In this document: piece by piece, positions 8,123-18,678 of the stretch
How the letters are laid out: the number at the start of each line of letters is the position of its first letter
How positions within the stretch are numbered: the stretch's first letter is position 1
Source: Polaromonas sp.
GTDB lineage: Bacteria > Pseudomonadota > Gammaproteobacteria > Burkholderiales > Burkholderiaceae_C
NCBI GenBank assembly: GCA_028291985.1
Contig: JAQGNE010000085.1
Span: 1 to 64,000, forward strand
DNA length: 64,000 bases
Direction of reading: 5' to 3'
Position numbers and translations under genes: made by a program
Notes under the pieces: generated by a model
Database searches by the model: none
Told to the model about the DNA's origin: nothing
Seen by the model: the letters and a program-made list of their open reading frames with translations, nothing else

Positions 8123-9835
8123 ATGACCGACAACGCCAATTCGTGGTTTGGCCCACCGGACAACACCACGGGCGCCTGGAAGACCGCAGCTGACGCCGGA
8201 TCCTTCAGCCGGCTCTGGCGAGCCTTCATGTCGGCGCGGGTGACTATCGCCAGCGTACTGCTGATCATGCAGGCGTTTGTCTACGCATTCGGAAGCGTCA
8301 GCGCACAGTGGTCCATTGTTATTTGTGCGGGTTATCTGGTGGCCACGGCCGCAACACGCATCTGGATGCGGCCTACACCGCCAGGCACCCGGCTTGATGC
8401 GCAATGGCTTTTCTCGATCGGCGTGGATGTGCTGGTGTTCTCCGCGCTTAACTTTCTCCAGACAAGCGGCGTTAACTACACGCCGCTGTTTGCGCTGCCG
8501 GTACTGCTGGCTTCGGTGCTGGGACCGATACTGCTGGCGCTCGGTACTGCGGCTGCGGTAACACTGCTGCTGCTGGCTGATGCCTGGTGGGTGTCCCTGT
8601 CGATGGGTGAACTGGCTTCCAGGCTTTTGCAGTCGGGCCTGAGCGGATCCGGATTTTTTGCGGTTGCACTGCTGGCCAACCAGCTGGCGCTACGGCTGGC
8701 CCGGGAAGAGCAGCTGGCCAAGACCAGCCAGTCTGTGGCGCGCACCCAGCGGCGTGTCAATGAACTGGTCGTCGAGACGCTGACCGATGGCGTGCTGGTG
8801 ATTGATTCCCGCGGTATCGTCAGGTCCGCCAATCCGGCCAGCCGGCGCCTGTTGACACATGGTGAGACTGTCGCTGCTGCGCCGTTTGCGCTGGCCAGCC
8901 AGCCCGCCTGGGGGCCTCTGGAGCAGATCATGGGCATGACCTTTATGCGCCAGGTACCGCAAGAGTCGGAGCTGACGCTGCACTTTGCGGCCCGCGATGC
9001 GCGGCGCCTTCGGGTGCGGACCCGGCTGGCAGACTCGCAGAACGATGTGAGCGAAAGCCTGTGCGTGATGTTTCTGGAGGATCTGCGGGAGATGGAAGCG
9101 CGGGTCAGAACCGAAAAAATGGCCGCCATGGGCCGCATGTCTGCGGCAGTGGCGCATGAAATCAGAAACCCGCTGTCTGCCATATCGCAGGCCAACGCTC
9201 TTCTTGAAGAAGACCTGCATGACGTGGCGCAGCGGCAGCTGACCGGCATGGTGCGGCAGAACACGGAGCGCCTGGCAAAAATCGTCGACGAGATACTGAA
9301 TATTGCGAGGGTGCAGGTTGTCGGGCCCGACGAAATGATGCCCAGCCTGATGCTTGACGATGCTGCCGGCCGCATCGCGCTCGAGTGGTCGTCCCAAAGC
9401 GGTGGCGGCAACCGTCTGGCGCTGGCGCTCGGCTCGCCACGCGCCTCGGTGCCGTTTGACCCCGAGCATTTGCGACGGGTGATGGTCAACCTGCTGGACA
9501 ACGCATTGCGCTATGCCGCGGGTGGACCTGCTTGCATTGAAATTGGCACCCGCATCGAAGCAGGGCAAGCCCGGCTGTCCGTCTGGAGCGATGGAGCGCC
9601 ACTTGAAAAATCGGTGCAGGCCCACTTGTTTGAACCCTTTTTCTCATCGGAAAGCCGATCCAGCGGATTGGGACTGTATATTTGTCGGGAGCTCTGCGAG
9701 CGTTATGGTGCCGTCATCGGCTATCAGCGCGCCTTCCGCGGAATCGTCGAGGGTAATGAGTTTCACCTGACCCTGCGCCGCGTCTCCTTCATCAGGCCCA
9801 ATCGGCTTTCCGACGCCAACTCCTACATTGCTTGA
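8123..9835 (+). CDS. pilS: Sensor histidine kinase PilS
   Basis: N-terminal TM helices, PAS-like region, AAVAHEIRNPLSAISQAN, NLLDNALRYA, SSGLGLYICRELCERYGA; adjacent to pilR. ORF extends to 8090. Confidence 0.9.
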   Translation: MTDNANSWFGPPDNTTGAWKTAADAGSFSRLWRAFMSARVTIASVLLIMQAFVYAFGSVSAQWSIVICAGYLVATAATRIWMRPTPPGTRLDAQWLFSIGVDVLVFSALNFLQTSGVNYTPLFALPVLLASVLGPILLALGTAAAVTLLLLADAWWVSLSMGELASRLLQSGLSGSGFFAVALLANQLALRLAREEQLAKTSQSVARTQRRVNELVVETLTDGVLVIDSRGIVRSANPASRRLLTHGETVAAAPFALASQPAWGPLEQIMGMTFMRQVPQESELTLHFAARDARRLRVRTRLADSQNDVSESLCVMFLEDLREMEARVRTEKMAAMGRMSAAVAHEIRNPLSAISQANALLEEDLHDVAQRQLTGMVRQNTERLAKIVDEILNIARVQVVGPDEMMPSLMLDDAAGRIALEWSSQSGGGNRLALALGSPRASVPFDPEHLRRVMVNLLDNALRYAAGGPACIEIGTRIEAGQARLSVWSDGAPLEKSVQAHLFEPFFSSESRSSGLGLYICRELCERYGAVIGYQRAFRGIVEGNEFHLTLRRVSFIRPNRLSDANSYIA

Positions 9836-9838
9836 GAC

Positions 9839-11371
9839 ATGCCCGCACCAGTCAATTCTTCACTGCAGCGGCCTGTACATGTTCTGGTGGTCGATGACGA
9901 ACCGGACCTGCGCACGCTTTACGAGCTAACCCTGTTGCGAGAGGGTTACCGGGTTGAGGCGGCTGCTGACCTGGCACAAGCCAGGCAGTGCCTGGATGAA
10001 AAACGTTTTGATGCCGTCATCACCGACATGCGATTGCCCGACGGGCTGGGCCTTGAGCTGCTACGAGACCTGGTGACGCAACAGCGTCCGGAGCGCTGCG
10101 TGGTGATCACAGCCCACGGCTCCGCAGAAAACGCCGTCGAAGCCCTGAAGGCTGGCGCCTTTGACTACCTGACAAAACCGGTTGACCTGAAGCAGTTTCG
10201 CAGCGTCGTGGCTTCTGCCGTTCAGGGAACGTCGACCGTCATGGGAGCCGTAAAGCCGGTGCGTTCGGGAAATGACGGTGAAAAAACCGGCGGTATCCCG
10301 ACGTCCAGTGCAGCGTTAGGTTCAGTACCGGCTTCATCCGCGCTGCCCCTGCCCGCTGCGGCTGGCACGACACTCGCATTGGTCCGACTGGTGGGACAGT
10401 CAGCCGCGATGCAGACGGTCAAATCGAGAATTGCCAAGACGGCTGGCAGCATGGCGCCGGTGCTCATACAAGGTGAATCGGGCACCGGCAAGGAACTGGT
10501 CGCGCGGGCTGTGCACCACTGCAGTCACCGCGCATCCGGTCCCTTCGTAGCCGTCAACTGCAGCGCGATTCCCGAAAACCTGCTGGAGGCCGAATTTTTT
10601 GGCGCGCGCAAGGGCGCCTATACCGGCTCAACCCATGACCGGCCCGGGTACTTTCAGGCGGCTAAGGGTGGCACGCTGTTTCTGGATGAAATCGGCGACC
10701 TGCCGCTGGCAATGCAGTCGAAACTGCTGCGAGCCATTCAGGAGCGCGTCGTCCGGCCTTTGGGCTCATCCCAGGAAGACGCGGTTGATGTCCGCATCGT
10801 GAGCGCCTCGCACAAGGAGCTCGGCGCAGAGGTATCGGCTTCGCGCTTCCGTCAGGACTTGTATTACCGGCTCAACGTGATCGTGATCAATGTTCCTGCG
10901 CTGCGGGAACGTCTGGAAGACCTGCCCGAACTATGCCGGGCGCTGCTGGCACGGATATGCGAGGAGTCCGGCTTCAACCCCAGCATGCTCACGGCGCCCG
11001 TTCTGGCACAGCTGCAGAAGCATCCGTTTCACGGCAACGTACGGGAACTCGAAAATATCCTGCATCGCGCGCTGGCCATGGGCGAAGGCGGCGAGCTTTG
11101 CCTGGACATGCCAGCTGTGCAGGTTGCAGATGCAGGGAGCGCGCAGCCGTTGGCGATTCCGGACAACCTGCAGGATTTTCTGGACGCCCAGGAACGGGAC
11201 ATCTTGTGCCGTGTTCTGGCAGAGACCCGTTTCAACCGCACAGCTGCGGCCAGCCGGCTCGGCATCAGCCTGCGGCAGATACGCTATCGCATCGCGCGCC
11301 TTCACATTGCACTGCCAGATGGAGAAGCCAGCGCCGACAGCCAGCCATCGGACGATGACGAAATCGCCTGA
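9839..11371 (+). CDS. pilR: Sigma54-dependent response regulator PilR
   Basis: REC (LVVDDEPDLRTLY), AAA+ (GESGTGKELVARAVH), C-terminal Fis-type HTH (TAAASRLGISLRQIRYRIARL). Confidence 0.93.
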   Translation: MPAPVNSSLQRPVHVLVVDDEPDLRTLYELTLLREGYRVEAAADLAQARQCLDEKRFDAVITDMRLPDGLGLELLRDLVTQQRPERCVVITAHGSAENAVEALKAGAFDYLTKPVDLKQFRSVVASAVQGTSTVMGAVKPVRSGNDGEKTGGIPTSSAALGSVPASSALPLPAAAGTTLALVRLVGQSAAMQTVKSRIAKTAGSMAPVLIQGESGTGKELVARAVHHCSHRASGPFVAVNCSAIPENLLEAEFFGARKGAYTGSTHDRPGYFQAAKGGTLFLDEIGDLPLAMQSKLLRAIQERVVRPLGSSQEDAVDVRIVSASHKELGAEVSASRFRQDLYYRLNVIVINVPALRERLEDLPELCRALLARICEESGFNPSMLTAPVLAQLQKHPFHGNVRELENILHRALAMGEGGELCLDMPAVQVADAGSAQPLAIPDNLQDFLDAQERDILCRVLAETRFNRTAAASRLGISLRQIRYRIARLHIALPDGEASADSQPSDDDEIA

Positions 11372-11984
11372 AAGCGCCCCGCTTGCAGCGCTTTGGCATG
11401 AAGGCTGGTACAGCCCTGCGAAGCGCCTTGACTCACCCAATTTCGAGCGGCGGCCTAACGACACGGCAATTGACCTGCTGGTGATCCATTCGATTAGCCT
11501 GCCGCCCGGAAAATTCGGGAACGGCAATGTGCACCGGCTCTTTACCAACCAGCTGGACTGGAATGGGCATCCTTACTTTGAATCGCTACGCGGGCTGAAG
11601 GTATCCGCACATTTTTTTGTCACACGGATGGGAGAGCTGTGGCAATTTGTCAGTTGCGATGCGCGGGCGTGGCATGCGGGAACGTCCACATATTGTGGAC
11701 GCGACAACTGCAACGATTATTCCATCGGCATTGAACTGGAAGGACTCGAAGGCGACCGATTTGACCCGCGCCAGTACGCATCGCTTGCCATGCTTTGCCG
11801 CGCTATTGCTTGCAATTACCCGGTCCGTCATGTGGCAGGCCATGAGCATATTGCGCCGGGTCGCAAGTGTGATCCAGGTCCCGGGTTTGACTGGGCGCTG
11901 CTGAAAAACCAACTTGCGGCATCAGGATTGGAAAGCGTAACGCTTGGATCGGATTCACCGGACAGTTCCGAATCAAACGCTTGA
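11355..11984 (+). CDS. ampD: 1,6-anhydro-N-acetylmuramyl-L-alanine amidase AmpD
   Basis: IDLLVIHSISLPPGKFG, VSAHFFVTRMGELWQFV, HVAGHEHIAPGRKCDPGPGFDW; ATG at 11355 overlaps pilR 3' end by 17 nt; the ORF track extends it artificially to 10890. Confidence 0.93.
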   Translation: MTKSPESAPLAALWHEGWYSPAKRLDSPNFERRPNDTAIDLLVIHSISLPPGKFGNGNVHRLFTNQLDWNGHPYFESLRGLKVSAHFFVTRMGELWQFVSCDARAWHAGTSTYCGRDNCNDYSIGIELEGLEGDRFDPRQYASLAMLCRAIACNYPVRHVAGHEHIAPGRKCDPGPGFDWALLKNQLAASGLESVTLGSDSPDSSESNA

Positions 11985-12210
11985 GCGGCAACTTGCGCCC
12001 TACAGCAGGGGCAGGCACTATGCGGCTTGCAGCTCGAAAAGAGCCTGGAAGGCGCCCCAGATAAGCAGTCTTGCGCAGCATGCCCGTCCTGCGCCGCTGC
12101 CAGGCCCGTTCACGAAAATTGTGATGCTGCCCTGCCCTGAAAATCCTGCCCGGTTTCTGCCTGAGTCCCGCCTAACGGCCGGTAACTAAAATTTCAGGAA
12201 ATGAGTACAA

Positions 12211-12226
12211 ACACCATAGGTAGTGT
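12211..12226 (+). promoter_or_regulatory. NrdR box 1
   Basis: acaccataggtagtgt matches NrdR-type palindrome (ACACWATATATWGTGT-like). Confidence 0.85.
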
Positions 12227-12241
12227 TTAAAATAGTTTTAG

Positions 12242-12257
12242 ACACTAGATGTAGTGC
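12242..12257 (+). promoter_or_regulatory. NrdR box 2
   Basis: acactagatgtagtgc; 31 bp start-to-start from box 1 (about three helical turns), upstream of nrdA. Confidence 0.82.
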
Positions 12258-12416
12258 AAGCCCGGCCAGGCTTCACTCAACCCCCACAGGCTCCAGCACA
12301 GCAACTTGAAGTTCCGATCGGCGAGCGCACGGATACCTATTTTTGCCAGCCCGACCACCAGTCGCCGCGTTGCCGTCAGAAGCCAACCGAATTGATAGCA
12401 CATACAGAGGAAGCCC

Positions 12417-15362
12417 ATGCAAACCGTTCAGAAGATCAACCCTGTGGCGACAGGCAATACCGCCCCTACGCAGCAGCACCTTGACGAAGCAGCAGCCCTG
12501 TCAAACCCTTACAGCAACTACCAGATCATTCGCCGTAATGGCGCAGTGGTTCCGTTTGCACCCAACAAAATCGCAGTGGCCATGATGAAGGCGTTTCTGG
12601 CGGTTCATGGCACGCAAGGCGCTGCATCGGCAAGCGTGCGCGAAACCGTCGACGAACTGACCCAAGCGGTGATGCGTGCCCTCATGCGCTCACGTCCAGG
12701 TGGTGGCACGTTTCATATTGAAGACGTTCAGGATCAGGTTGAACTCGGTCTGATGCGCGGCGGGCATCATGAAATTGCCCGGGCCTATGTGCTGTACCGC
12801 GAGAAACGCACCCAGGAGCGCACGCTGGAGCGCGCCCGCCAGCCACAAGGGCAGGTCAACGCACCGGCATTGCTGCATGTGATGGATGGCGGAAAAAGGG
12901 TCGAACTGGACCTGAGAAACCTGCAAGCCCTCATCGAGGCATCCTGCGACGGCCTTGGCGCGGACATCAAGCCTGAACCCATCGTTCATGAGACCATGCG
13001 CAACCTGTACGACGGCGTTCCTATTGATGAGGTTTACAAGGCGTCCATCCTTGCGGCACGCACCCTGATTGAGAAAGATCCGGATTACACCTATGCAACC
13101 GCCCGGTTGCTGATGCACACGATTCGCCGCGAAGTACTTGGCGAAGAAGTCAACCAGGCGGAAATGGTCACCCGCTATGCCGAGTATTTTCCGCAGTTCA
13201 TCGCCAAGGGCGTGCAAAACGAGTTGCTTGACGAAAAGCTCCAGCAGTTTGACTTGGCCCGACTGGGCGCAGCACTCAAGCCGGAGCGCGACCTCCGGTT
13301 CGACTACCTCGGACTTCAAACGTTGTTCGACCGCTATTTCCTGCATGTGCGAAAGCAGCGCATCGAACTGCCGCAAGCATTTTTCATGCGAGTGGCGATG
13401 GGTCTTTCACTCAACGAAATAGACCGGGAAGCGCGCGCCATCGAATTTTATGAAGTGCTCTCCTCCTTCGATTTCATGTCGAGCACGCCGACGCTCTTCA
13501 ATGCCGGGACCCTGCGCTCGCAGCTGTCATCGTGCTACCTCACCACCGTAGCCGATGACCTGGGCGGTATTTATGACGCCATCAAGGAAAACGCCCTGCT
13601 GTCGAAGTTTGCCGGCGGCCTGGGCAATGACTGGACGCCGGTTCGCGCACTGGGCGCGCACATCAAGGGCACCAACGGAGAGTCGCAAGGCGTAGTACCT
13701 TTTCTGAAAGTGGTTAACGATACGGCCGTGGCCGTCAACCAAGGGGGCAAACGGAAAGGCGCGGTATGTGCCTACCTGGAAACCTGGCATCTGGACATCG
13801 AGGAGTTTCTGGAACTGCGAAAAAATACCGGTGATGATCGCCGCCGCACGCATGACATGAACACCTCCAACTGGATTCCTGACCTGTTCATGCGCCGCGT
13901 CATGGAAAAAGGCAGCTGGACACTGTTCTCCCCTAACGATACGCCCGACCTGCACGACAAGTTCGGCAAGGACTTCGAGAAGACCTACGTCGCCTATGAA
14001 GCCAAGGCTGAGCGCGGCGAGATCAAGCCGACGCGCAAGCTGCAGGCAACCGACATGTGGCGCAAAATGCTGTCGATGCTGTTTGAGACCGGCCATCCCT
14101 GGATCACCTTCAAGGATGCCTGCAACATCCGCTCCCCACAGCAGCATGCCGGCGTCGTTCACTCATCGAACCTCTGCACCGAGATCACGCTCAATACCAG
14201 CGATACCGAAACCGCTGTGTGCAATTTGGGTTCGGTCAACCTTGTCCAGCATTTGAAAGATGGACCAGCGGGCCCTGGCTCGCGGGTGCTTGACCATGAA
14301 AAACTGCAAAAGACCATCACCACGGCCATGCGCATGCTGGACAACGTGATCGACATCAACTACTACGCCGTTAAAAAAGCGCGTGACTCCAACATGCGCC
14401 ACCGTCCGGTCGGGCTCGGCATCATGGGGTTCCAGGATTGCCTCTATGAGCTGCGTGTGCCTTACGCGTCGCAAGAAGCCGTTGAGTTTGCCGACCAGTC
14501 CATGGAAGCCGTGTGCTACCACGCCTATTGGGCATCCACCGAACTGGCAAAGGAACGCGGCCGGTACACCAGCTACAAAGGATCGCTCTGGGACAAGGGC
14601 GTATTGCCGCTCGACACGCTGGACATGCTGGCTGACGAGCGCGGCGGCTATGTTGAGGTCGACCGCTCGTCTACCCTCGACTGGGAAGCGCTGCGCACCA
14701 AGATTTCGGTGGACGGCATGCGCAACTCCAACTGCGTGGCCATCGCCCCTACTGCAACTATTTCAAACATCATCGGGGTGGATGCCTGCATTGAACCCTG
14801 CTTTGGCAACCTGTCAGTCAAGTCCAATCTGTCGGGCGAGTTCACGGTCATCAACCACTATCTGGTGCGCGACCTGAAACGCCTGGGTCTGTGGGACGAT
14901 GTCATGGTGGTTGACCTCAAGCATTTCGACGGCTCGCTGCGCCCGATTGATCGCGTACCCCAGGACATCAAGGCTTTGTACGCAACCGCCTTTGAAGTCG
15001 AGACATCATGGATTGTGGAAGCTGCGGCACGTCGCCAGAAGTGGATTGACCAGGCCCAGTCGCTCAATATCTACATGGCGGGTGCCTCGGGCAAGAAGCT
15101 TGATGAAACCTACAAGCTCGCCTGGCTGCGCGGACTCAAGACCACTTACTACCTGCGCACGCAAAGCGCGACGCATGCCGAGAAATCCACCGTCACTGCT
15201 GGCAAGATGAATTCGGTTTCATCGGGCTCGGGTACAGCGCCAAGCAGCATGAGCGCGCTGGACGCAGCGGTGCTCGCAGCGCAAGCGCAGATGAGCCAGG
15301 TTGCAGCAACTGATATCAAGTTCTGTGCGATTGATGATCCCGGTTGCGAAGCCTGCCAGTAA
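12417..15362 (+). CDS. nrdA: Ribonucleoside-diphosphate reductase class Ia, alpha subunit
   Basis: N-terminal ATP-cone (IIRRNGAVVPFAPNKI), NrdA core motifs (NLCTEITLNTSDTETAVCNLGSVNL), C-terminal CEAC. Confidence 0.97.
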   Translation: MQTVQKINPVATGNTAPTQQHLDEAAALSNPYSNYQIIRRNGAVVPFAPNKIAVAMMKAFLAVHGTQGAASASVRETVDELTQAVMRALMRSRPGGGTFHIEDVQDQVELGLMRGGHHEIARAYVLYREKRTQERTLERARQPQGQVNAPALLHVMDGGKRVELDLRNLQALIEASCDGLGADIKPEPIVHETMRNLYDGVPIDEVYKASILAARTLIEKDPDYTYATARLLMHTIRREVLGEEVNQAEMVTRYAEYFPQFIAKGVQNELLDEKLQQFDLARLGAALKPERDLRFDYLGLQTLFDRYFLHVRKQRIELPQAFFMRVAMGLSLNEIDREARAIEFYEVLSSFDFMSSTPTLFNAGTLRSQLSSCYLTTVADDLGGIYDAIKENALLSKFAGGLGNDWTPVRALGAHIKGTNGESQGVVPFLKVVNDTAVAVNQGGKRKGAVCAYLETWHLDIEEFLELRKNTGDDRRRTHDMNTSNWIPDLFMRRVMEKGSWTLFSPNDTPDLHDKFGKDFEKTYVAYEAKAERGEIKPTRKLQATDMWRKMLSMLFETGHPWITFKDACNIRSPQQHAGVVHSSNLCTEITLNTSDTETAVCNLGSVNLVQHLKDGPAGPGSRVLDHEKLQKTITTAMRMLDNVIDINYYAVKKARDSNMRHRPVGLGIMGFQDCLYELRVPYASQEAVEFADQSMEAVCYHAYWASTELAKERGRYTSYKGSLWDKGVLPLDTLDMLADERGGYVEVDRSSTLDWEALRTKISVDGMRNSNCVAIAPTATISNIIGVDACIEPCFGNLSVKSNLSGEFTVINHYLVRDLKRLGLWDDVMVVDLKHFDGSLRPIDRVPQDIKALYATAFEVETSWIVEAAARRQKWIDQAQSLNIYMAGASGKKLDETYKLAWLRGLKTTYYLRTQSATHAEKSTVTAGKMNSVSSGSGTAPSSMSALDAAVLAAQAQMSQVAATDIKFCAIDDPGCEACQ

Positions 15363-15517
15363 GTCATCGAAAGAAATCGCCATGTGCTTGCAACGCTATC
15401 GACATCATCAAGACATCATGTCGGTGCAGTTGAGCAACACTAACAGGCAGTGATGCAAATGAACTCTTCTCATTTCATATCACTGCTTTGATAATCTCAA
15501 AAGTATTGGAATCCTCT

Positions 15518-16789
15518 ATGTTGACCTGGGACGATGAAGTCACACCATCCGCGCAAAAAGGCAGCGCCTCGGCATCGGGCCGCCCTGCGGGATTTCCATC
15601 GGGTTTTTCCGAGCGCTCAACCCCGAATGCAGTCTCGTCATCGCGCGTGATGAACGATGCGGAGTTGCAGGCAACAACTGCAGGGCCGTCATCGGTAACG
15701 GCTGCAGTACCAGCACAAAAGCCCACCGTGACCGCAGCGACTTCTTCGGCGCCTGCGGCGGCAACCGTGCCAACCCGTATCAAGGCTTCAGACAAGCGCA
15801 TCATCAACGGGCAGACCGATGTCAACCAGCTCGTGCCTTTCAAATACAAATGGGCGTGGGAAAAGTACCTGTCCAGTTGCGCCAACCACTGGATGCCGCA
15901 AGAGGTCAACATGACACGTGACATCGCGCTTTGGAAAGACCCCAACGGCCTTACCGAAGACGAGCGTCGCCTCGTCAAGCGCAACCTTGGTTTTTTTGTG
16001 ACGGCTGACTCGCTGGCTGCCAACAACATCGTGTTGGGTACCTATCGGCATATCACCGCACCCGAATGCCGCCAGTTCCTGTTGCGCCAGGCTTTTGAGG
16101 AAGCCATACATACGCACGCTTATCAATACATCACCGAGTCGCTGGGTCTGGATGAGGCGGAAATTTTCAACGCCTATAACGAAGTCCAGTCCATCCGCGA
16201 CAAGGACCAGTTTCTGATCCCGTTCATCGAGGTCATTTCCGACCCCAACTTCAAAACTGGCACGCCTGAAGCTGACCAGACCTTGCTGAAGTCGCTGATT
16301 GTTTTTGCATGCCTGATGGAAGGCCTATTTTTCTACGTGGGTTTCACTCAGATTCTGGCCCTGGGTCGACAGAACAAGATGACCGGTGCTGCCGAGCAGT
16401 ACCAGTACATCCTGCGCGATGAATCCATGCACTGCAACTTCGGCATTGACCTGATCAACCAGCTCAAGCTAGAGAACCCGCATCTGTGGACGGCCCAGTT
16501 CAAGGACGAGATCAAGGCTCTTTTCCTGAAGGCTGTCGAGCTCGAGTACCGCTATGCCGAGGACACGATGCCGCGCGGCGTTCTGGGCTTGAATGCGTCC
16601 ATGTTCAAAGGCTACTTGCGCTACATCGCAAACCGCAGGGCAACCCAGATCGGACTTGAAACCTTGTTCCCGAACGAAGAGAATCCGTTTCCGTGGATGA
16701 GTGAAATGATTGACCTGAAAAAAGAACGCAATTTTTTCGAAACCCGTGTTATTGAATACCAGTCGGGCGGCGCCCTTTCCTGGGACTGA
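15518..16789 (+). CDS. nrdB: Ribonucleoside-diphosphate reductase class Ia, beta subunit, with long low-complexity N-terminal segment
   Basis: [26 protein letters not shown]-terminal [21 protein letters not shown] begins at 15488, likely ATG at 15518 (MLTWDDEV). Confidence 0.95.
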   Translation: MLTWDDEVTPSAQKGSASASGRPAGFPSGFSERSTPNAVSSSRVMNDAELQATTAGPSSVTAAVPAQKPTVTAATSSAPAAATVPTRIKASDKRIINGQTDVNQLVPFKYKWAWEKYLSSCANHWMPQEVNMTRDIALWKDPNGLTEDERRLVKRNLGFFVTADSLAANNIVLGTYRHITAPECRQFLLRQAFEEAIHTHAYQYITESLGLDEAEIFNAYNEVQSIRDKDQFLIPFIEVISDPNFKTGTPEADQTLLKSLIVFACLMEGLFFYVGFTQILALGRQNKMTGAAEQYQYILRDESMHCNFGIDLINQLKLENPHLWTAQFKDEIKALFLKAVELEYRYAEDTMPRGVLGLNASMFKGYLRYIANRRATQIGLETLFPNEENPFPWMSEMIDLKKERNFFETRVIEYQSGGALSWD

Positions 16790-17006
16790 AGCGGCGACAC
16801 ATTCGAATTTATTGACAGAGACAAGACCACCACCATTACATGATTTCTAGAATTGCAAAGACCAGCAAGGGCGCCATAGAGCGCCCATTGGGCTTTGCTC
16901 CTGTGTTCGCGGCGCTGGGGCCGGTTTATCCGATGCCCAACGCCGTGAATCGCTTCACGTACTCCAGACGTGAAGTGCTCTTTGCAACGTGATCAAGGAG
17001 AAAACT

Positions 17007-17498
17007 ATGGCAACTGCGAAAAAAACTGTGGCGAAAACAGCCGCAACAAAAAAATCCCCTGCGAAGAAAGTAGCAGCTAAAAAGGCTCCAGCGAAAAAAG
17101 TAGCGGCGAAAAAAGTCGCCGCGAAAAAAGTCGCAGCTAAAAAGGCCCCTGCCAAGAAAGTAGTGGCTAAAAAAGTCGCCGCGAAAAAAGTAGCGGCAAA
17201 AAAAGCGCCTGCTAAAAAGGTGGTAGCGAAGAAGGTAGCGGCAAAAAAAGCGCCAGCCAAAAAAACGGCAGCGAAGAAAGCCCCTGCCAAAAAAGTAGCA
17301 GCGAAGAAAGCTGCGGCGAAAAAGGCTCCTGCCAAAAAAGCGCCAGCAAAGAAGGTAGCGAAGAAGTCCGCTGCGAAGAAAGCCGCGAAAACACCCGCTG
17401 CCAAAGCTCCGGCTGCCGCAGCACCCAGTGCACCGGCGGCGCAGACGACTTTGAACCCGCAGGCTGCATGGCCGTTTCCGACAGCCAGCAAGCCCTGA
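17007..17498 (+). CDS. Lysine/alanine-rich histone H1-like protein
   Basis: [31 protein letters not shown]... degenerate K/A/P repeats through most of the protein. Confidence 0.88.
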   Translation: MATAKKTVAKTAATKKSPAKKVAAKKAPAKKVAAKKVAAKKVAAKKAPAKKVVAKKVAAKKVAAKKAPAKKVVAKKVAAKKAPAKKTAAKKAPAKKVAAKKAAAKKAPAKKAPAKKVAKKSAAKKAAKTPAAKAPAAAAPSAPAAQTTLNPQAAWPFPTASKP

Positions 17499-17520
17499 TT
17501 CCAGGCATTTTTTGCCTGAA

Positions 17521-17550
17521 GCCCGGCGTCCGTGGACACCGGGCTTTTTT
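17521..17550 (+). terminator. Rho-independent terminator after H1-like gene
   Basis: gcccggcgtc-cgtg-gacaccgggc hairpin followed by tttttt. Confidence 0.88.
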
Positions 17551-17691
17551 CATGGCGGCGTCCAGAACACGAATAGATCCACTGTATTGAGCCCGTGCAC
17601 TGATACAACCAAATGCCAGAAACGCTGTGCTGGCGAATGCCCTCAGCACCTTTTCCAAGTCCTGGTCATGCCATATTTTGACCGGCAACAG

Positions 17692-17760
17692 CGCTTTTTG
17701 CTATGTTTTCAATAGCAAAAACACTCGCAGATGCTGGGCTTGCGCCCTATTTAATTACTT
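17692..17760. repeat. Dispersed repeat, copy 3
   Basis: gctttttgctatgttttcaatagcaaaaacactcgcagatgctgggcttgcgccctatttaattac. Confidence 0.5.
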
Positions 17761-18657
17761 ATCAGCCTTCAGCGCGTCCAGCGTGTAGTTCTGGCCGCCC
17801 CGGTAGGCTATCTTGTGCGCACCGACGTGATTTCCCAGCGCCGCGCATTTAACGAGCGGCCAGCCTTGCTCCAGTCCGAACAGCAAGGCGCCCCGGAAAG
17901 CGTCACCACATCCGGTGGGGTCGACCACCTCAACGGCTTTGACAGCCGGCACGACCGTTTTCTCACCATCAACCCAAACTTCGCAACCCTCTGCGCCCAG
18001 GGTGACGATCAGGCCTTGAACCTTGCGCGAAAGATCGCCACACGACAGGCCGGTACGGTCGCACAGCAATTTGGCTTCGTAGTCGTTCACAGTGACCCAA
18101 CTCGCCAGTTCGACAAAGTGCGCCAGCTCTTTGCCGTCGAACATCGGCAGCCCCTGGCCGGGATCGAACACAAAAGGAATTCCGGCAGCGCTGAACTGCT
18201 CAGCATGCTGCAGCATCGCATCACGCCCATCAGGCGAGATGATGCCCATCTTGATGTCGTCGCGTGCACTGATCGTGGTGATATGGGCCTGGGTCATGGC
18301 GCCAGGATGAAATGCGGTAATCTGGTTGTTGTCGCGGTCGGTCATGATCATCGCCTGTGCGGTGTAGGCGTCACTGACTTCCTTCACAAATTCGGTGCTG
18401 ATGCCCTGGGACCGCATGCGCGCGGTGTACTCAGTGCCATCGCTGCCAACAGTCGCCATCGGTAGCGGCATGCCGCCCAGCTGTTTCAGGCTGTAGGCAA
18501 TGTTGCCGGCACAGCCACCGAACTCTCGGCGCAACGCCGGTACGAGAAACGACACATTCAAGATATGCAACTGATCGGGCAGGATTTGTTCGGCGAAACG
18601 GCCTTCAAACGTCATGATGGTGTCGAAAGCCAGCGATCCACAAATTACAGCAGCCAT
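17755..18657 (-). CDS. PfkB-family carbohydrate/adenosine kinase
   Basis: EFGGCAGNIAYSLKQLGG and VVDPTGCGDAFRGALL (PfkB signature). Confidence 0.92.
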   Translation of the reverse strand: MAAVICGSLAFDTIMTFEGRFAEQILPDQLHILNVSFLVPALRREFGGCAGNIAYSLKQLGGMPLPMATVGSDGTEYTARMRSQGISTEFVKEVSDAYTAQAMIMTDRDNNQITAFHPGAMTQAHITTISARDDIKMGIISPDGRDAMLQHAEQFSAAGIPFVFDPGQGLPMFDGKELAHFVELASWVTVNDYEAKLLCDRTGLSCGDLSRKVQGLIVTLGAEGCEVWVDGEKTVVPAVKAVEVVDPTGCGDAFRGALLFGLEQGWPLVKCAALGNHVGAHKIAYRGGQNYTLDALKADK

Positions 18658-18678
18658 GACGGGTGTTCTCCTTAAAAA

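Noticed and set aside
10890-11354. N-terminal extension of the ampD ORF
   Set aside because: This part is out of frame over pilR; ATG at 11355 gives the expected AmpD N-terminus.
16955-17608. 217-aa minus-strand Phe/Ala-rich ORF and possible tandem-repeat/CRISPR-like array
   Set aside because: Reverse complement of the Lys/Ala codon repeats of the H1-like gene; units are coding degenerate repeats without spacers.
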